A stretch of 64,000 nt of DNA from DASRDB01 sp035652815 (GTDB lineage Bacteria; Chloroflexota; Ktedonobacteria; Ktedonobacterales; Ktedonobacteraceae), in NCBI GenBank assembly GCA_035652815.1, contig DASRDB010000009.1, forward strand, positions 124,001 through 188,000, given 5' to 3'. Below the pieces are notes generated by a model that was not told the DNA's origin, searched no databases, and saw nothing but the letters and a program-made list of their open reading frames with translations. Shown piece after piece: positions 61,011 to 64,000 of the stretch. The number at the start of each line of letters is the position of its first letter. The stretch's first letter is position 1. Position numbers and translations under genes: made by a program.

Positions 61011-61466
61011 ATGACCGTAGCACATAAAAAACGTATCGCCCTCGTGGCGCACGACCATAAAAAGCACGACCTTCTGGAATGGGCAGCCTTCAACAAGCAC
61101 CTGCTGGCCCACCACGAACTCTACGCCACCGGAACTACTGGAAAGTTGCTAGAGCAGGAGCTTGGCGTCGAGGTTCACAAGCTCCAGAGCGGCCCGCTCG
61201 GCGGCGACCAGCAGATCGGCGCGAAAATTTCGGAACATGAGATCGACGTGTTGATCTTCTTCTGGGACCCGCTCGCGCAGCACCCGCACGACCCAGACGT
61301 CAAAGCCCTCTTACGCATCGCCGTCGTCTGGAACATCCCGGTCGCCTGCAACCGCGCCACCGCCGACTTCCTGGTCTCGTCGCCCCTCATGTCGAGCGAC
61401 TACCAGCCCCAGATCCCCGACTACGGCGACTACATGGCCCGAATAGTCGAAGACATCCCGGCATAA
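61011..61466 (+). CDS. mgsA: Methylglyoxal synthase
   Basis: 151 residues from the ATG preceded by AAAGGA, matching the 152 residues of the E. coli enzyme. It converts dihydroxyacetone phosphate to methylglyoxal and phosphate. Motifs: KKRIALVAHDHKKHDLLEWA (substrate-binding His/Lys), LYATGTTGKLL, SGPLGGDQQIGAKISE, and IFFWDPLAQHPHDPDVKALLRIA with the catalytic Asp and His. PVACNRATADFL follows. It is single and flanked by repeats. Confidence 0.95.
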   Translation: MTVAHKKRIALVAHDHKKHDLLEWAAFNKHLLAHHELYATGTTGKLLEQELGVEVHKLQSGPLGGDQQIGAKISEHEIDVLIFFWDPLAQHPHDPDVKALLRIAVVWNIPVACNRATADFLVSSPLMSSDYQPQIPDYGDYMARIVEDIPA

Positions 61467-61483
61467 AAGGGTGGTCCGAAACT

Positions 61484-61642
61484 GTAGGGGCGGGAGTGGG
61501 GAGGCGCGGTGGGGAGGGCGCTTGCGCCGCCCTGGGGTGGGGTTGGGAAAACAGTGTTGGTTCACCATCGGCATTTTCCCCCATCTCACCCCAGGGCGGC
61601 GCAAGCGCCCTCCCCACTCATCCGCACCTCTCCCGCCCCTAC
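61484..61642. repeat. Large inverted repeat, family E
   Basis: Inner perfect 28-base arms (61510-61537 and 61589-61616, TGGGGAGGGCGCTTGCGCCG... and complement) and outer arms GTAGGGGCGGGAG/CTCCCGCCCCTAC (61484-61496 and 61630-61642). The right outer arm provides the TAG stop of the lysine aminomutase gene. Confidence 0.9.
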
Positions 61643-63177
61643 GATAACAGCATCTCGTAAAACGGGTTGCAATACTTTGCATTGCGTTCAATCACGCCTT
61701 CCAGCCCTCTACCGCCATCCGGCGAGCGCGAAATGTCGGCAAACAGACCCGCCTTCAATCCCTCAAACAGGCCCAGTTTCTCCATCTGGCGCAGCAGTTC
61801 TACCGCCTCGCGCAAAATCTGGTCAGCCCACTGCGCGACCATACTATCTTCGCGCCACTCGAATTGCTCGCTCAAGTCTCGCGCTGCATTGAAGACGTAG
61901 AGGGCGCTGCGAATGGAAAGGAAACGATCTTGCAAGAGCGGTGTGTGAATGGCCTCGGTCGGCATGCCCAGCAACTGGATGCCCTGCTGCGTCAGCACGC
62001 CCACCAGATTGAAGAAGCTATCGAGCATGTGGCCGCGAAAAATATCGCCCGTCATATGCCTGGTCGGCGGCATGTACTTGATGGGATAGCCAGGAAAGAG
62101 GTCGCGAATCAACTGCGCCGAGGCAATCTCGCGTAACAAATGATTGGGAGTATCGGGATTGATTTCGAAGGCGTGTCCCAATCCCATCTGCGCAGGGGGA
62201 ATGCCCGCGACCTGCGCGAAGCGTTCGTTGATAAATTGCGAGGCCACCACCGTATGTTCCGCCTCAAGCGCGTCCGCTGTCGTCAGGTAGTTATCCTCGC
62301 CCGTGTTAATGATGATGCCTGCGGCTGCATTGATGCGGCGCGAGAATAGCTGGTCGATCAGCGTGCGCTTCATGTTGATGTCGCGAAAAATAATGCCGTA
62401 CAGCGCGTCGTTGAGCATCATGTCCAGCCGCTCCAACGCGCCCATCGCGGCAATTTCCGGCATGCACAGCCCGGAGCAATAGTTAGTCAGGCGCACATAC
62501 CTCCCTACCTCGCGGCTGGTCTCGTCAAGCGCGGCGCGCATCAACTGAAAATTGGCCTGCGTGGCGTAGGTTCCCCCAAAGCCTTCCGTCGTCGGGCCAT
62601 ACGGCACGTAATCGAGCAGGCTCTGTGCCGTCGAGCGAATGACCGCGATCACGTCCGCTCCCTGCCGCGCTGCGGCCTGCGCCTGCACAATGTCCTCGTA
62701 AATATTGCCTGTCGCCACAATCACGTACAGCCAGGGCATCGGCGGGTTCCCCAATTCCTCAATCATCGCCTCCCGCTCGTCCCTCCGCCTGCGAATACGC
62801 TCAACACCCAGCTTCACCTGTCGCTGTACTTCTCGCTGTACTTCGGCCTGCTCCTCCAAACTCCCCTCAGCCAGCGAAATATCTCCCCGTCCTATCGCCT
62901 CTGCTGTCGCCTGTACCTCTAATCCATGCTGTATCATGGCCGCGACAAATGGCCGCAAAACACCGCCCGGCAGCAACGCCCTTGCACGCTCGACAACACG
63001 GTTGGGCAATGGCACCCCATCTTCGTCCACGCCATCGACCCCGATCAGGCGCAAAGTAGCCCGCTCGATTGCCACCGTCGTATGCTTACCAATGTAGTCA
63101 ATGATCGGCTCCACAATCTGGCGCGCGAGCGTTCTCGCTTCATCTACCAGCGCGGCATCAAGCTTGAGGTGGGGCAT
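61639..63177 (-). CDS. kamD: Lysine 5,6-aminomutase alpha subunit
   Basis: 512 residues, normal for the alpha (KamD) subunit, which with the B12-binding beta subunit moves the terminal amino group of lysine to C5 in anaerobic lysine fermentation. Visible family segments are VIRSTAQSLLDYVPYGPTTEGFGGTYATQ, the LTNYCSGLCMPEIAAMG motif, INTGEDNYLTTADA and the PPTRHMTGDIFRGH stretch. No beta subunit lies in the window. The start overlaps the end of the upstream hydrolase by 20 bases. The stop codon falls in an inverted repeat. Confidence 0.92.
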   Translation of the reverse strand: MPHLKLDAALVDEARTLARQIVEPIIDYIGKHTTVAIERATLRLIGVDGVDEDGVPLPNRVVERARALLPGGVLRPFVAAMIQHGLEVQATAEAIGRGDISLAEGSLEEQAEVQREVQRQVKLGVERIRRRRDEREAMIEELGNPPMPWLYVIVATGNIYEDIVQAQAAARQGADVIAVIRSTAQSLLDYVPYGPTTEGFGGTYATQANFQLMRAALDETSREVGRYVRLTNYCSGLCMPEIAAMGALERLDMMLNDALYGIIFRDINMKRTLIDQLFSRRINAAAGIIINTGEDNYLTTADALEAEHTVVASQFINERFAQVAGIPPAQMGLGHAFEINPDTPNHLLREIASAQLIRDLFPGYPIKYMPPTRHMTGDIFRGHMLDSFFNLVGVLTQQGIQLLGMPTEAIHTPLLQDRFLSIRSALYVFNAARDLSEQFEWREDSMVAQWADQILREAVELLRQMEKLGLFEGLKAGLFADISRSPDGGRGLEGVIERNAKYCNPFYEMLLS

Positions 63178-64000
63178 AGCTCAGAATCTCCTGCGCCAGT
63201 TCTCGCGGGCGCTGAAACGGAATATCGTGAACGGTATTCGCCATGCGCACAATCTGCACATCCGGTCGCATCTCCTGTATACGGGCCAGTCCCTGCTGTC
63301 GGTAAAGCGCAAATTGCTGCTCTGTTTCATTCGTGGGCTGCCGTTCCGCGACAATAATCTTGATCGGACAGCGCACCTGCTTATACAGATCAAAGGTTGG
63401 CTGATCCCACATGGCTCCGATGATTTGCAGGTGATTCTCATAATCCAGGCGCGGCGCTACTGTGTCGTCCTCGCGTAGCTGCACGATATGCAGAAGGCTA
63501 TCTTCCAGTTCCGGCGACCAGACCTCGTTTAATGGCCCGCGACGCGCATAAGAAAGGAACGCCTCGCGCGGTGTTCCGGCAAAGCGCGGTGGAGCAAGCG
63601 TCTCAATAGCCTTTTCGCGTGTCCACTCCGATCGGGCGGACAATTGGCCCACGCCGCCATCGACCAGCACTACTGAGGTAACATCATCTGGATAGGTTGC
63701 GGCGTATTCCAAAGCAACTGACGCGCCCCACGAATGTCCAACAACAACGGGATGCGCTATTCCCAATGCCTGCACTGCCGCTCCATCATCAGCGACAATC
63801 GTGGCGAAATCGTAGCCGCTTGTTGGTTTCTCGCTCTCGCCATGCCCGCGCTGGTCGAGCGCCGTTACCACATAGCCATGCTCGGCAAGCAGGGGCGCAA
63901 CGAAGTTCCAGATATGCACAGATGAGGCCAATCCATGAAGCAGCAAAATAGGCGGCAGGTTCTCATTTACCTGAGCCGCAGACCAACGGCGATAATGTAT
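63158..64000 (-). CDS. Alpha/beta hydrolase, 5' end outside the window
   Basis: 281 codons visible; the frame is open to the right edge, so the start is missing. The upstream stretch HYRRWSAAQVNENLPPILLLHG is typical of the family's first strands. LLLHGLASS contributes the oxyanion hole, GHSWGAS carries the nucleophilic Ser, and VHDIPFQRP near the C-terminus has the catalytic His. An Asp is likely in the IIVAERQPTNE region or nearby. The substrate is unknown. It overlaps the start of kamD by 20 bases, implying coupled translation. Confidence 0.85.
   Translation of the reverse strand: MHYRRWSAAQVNENLPPILLLHGLASSVHIWNFVAPLLAEHGYVVTALDQRGHGESEKPTSGYDFATIVADDGAAVQALGIAHPVVVGHSWGASVALEYAATYPDDVTSVVLVDGGVGQLSARSEWTREKAIETLAPPRFAGTPREAFLSYARRGPLNEVWSPELEDSLLHIVQLREDDTVAPRLDYENHLQIIGAMWDQPTFDLYKQVRCPIKIIVAERQPTNETEQQFALYRQQGLARIQEMRPDVQIVRMANTVHDIPFQRPRELAQEILSYAPPQA

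Overview
The window reads as chromosomal DNA of a GC-moderate, free-living bacterium, most likely a member of the Chloroflexota close to the Ktedonobacteria. This is an inference from gene content: a short EF-Ts, an S2 with a long acidic tail, Roadblock/MglA-type signalling genes, DUF929 and VKOR thiol proteins, DUF4388 and DUF2267 proteins, and very many palindromic intergenic repeats. No rRNA and no CRISPR array was seen. Three tRNAs (Glu-UUC, Ser-UGA, Arg-CCG) and one truncated tRNA are present.

Layout. 1-3 kb: the rpsB-tsf-pyrH-frr translation cluster on the minus strand, with a good promoter and a TTG start for rpsB. 3-13 kb: kptA, a large BNR/sortilin-like propeller protein, a zinc-ribbon membrane protein, and an SGNH lipoprotein coupled to a double FtsX permease. 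13-21 kb: DUF929, tRNA-Glu, moeA, an AAA+ enhancer-binding regulator, DUF4388, tRNA-Ser, a small AT-richer island (endonuclease VII, an unknown protein, an excisionase-like HTH) and serS. 21-31 kb: a TIM-barrel, DUF402, HEAT-like, HAD and DMT run, DoxX, a four-gene Roadblock/Roadblock/GTPase/DUF429 operon, and guaB behind an apparent attenuator. 31-43 kb: an ABC-2 exporter, VKOR, a membrane protein, a complete oppABCDF-type operon, tRNA-Arg with a tRNA remnant, and DUF2267. 43-54 kb: comEA-comEC with degenerate motifs, a degenerate tyrosine recombinase, a membrane glycosyltransferase, a LuxR regulator, a seven-bladed WD40 lipoprotein and DUF1330. 54.2-59.3 kb: a three-gene operon encoding a CHAT protease-STAND ATPase-TPR protein, a TIR-like/zinc protein and a three-helix membrane protein. 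59.5-64 kb: ornithine carbamoyltransferase, methylglyoxal synthase, lysine 5,6-aminomutase alpha and a partial alpha/beta hydrolase.

The strongest candidate for an undescribed system is the 54.2-59.3 kb operon. Its architecture is sensor (near-identical TPRs), NTPase switch, caspase-like protease, TIR-like partner and small membrane protein, as in bacterial NLR-like immunity. The TIR-like protein appears to lack the catalytic glutamate, which points to the CHAT protease and the membrane protein as the likely effectors. This is inferred from architecture only.

The second theme is the repeats. At least six families of inverted repeats occupy most intergenic gaps. Within a family the two arms change together, so each copy remains a near-perfect hairpin. 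Several copies supply stop codons or C-terminal residues to neighbouring genes.
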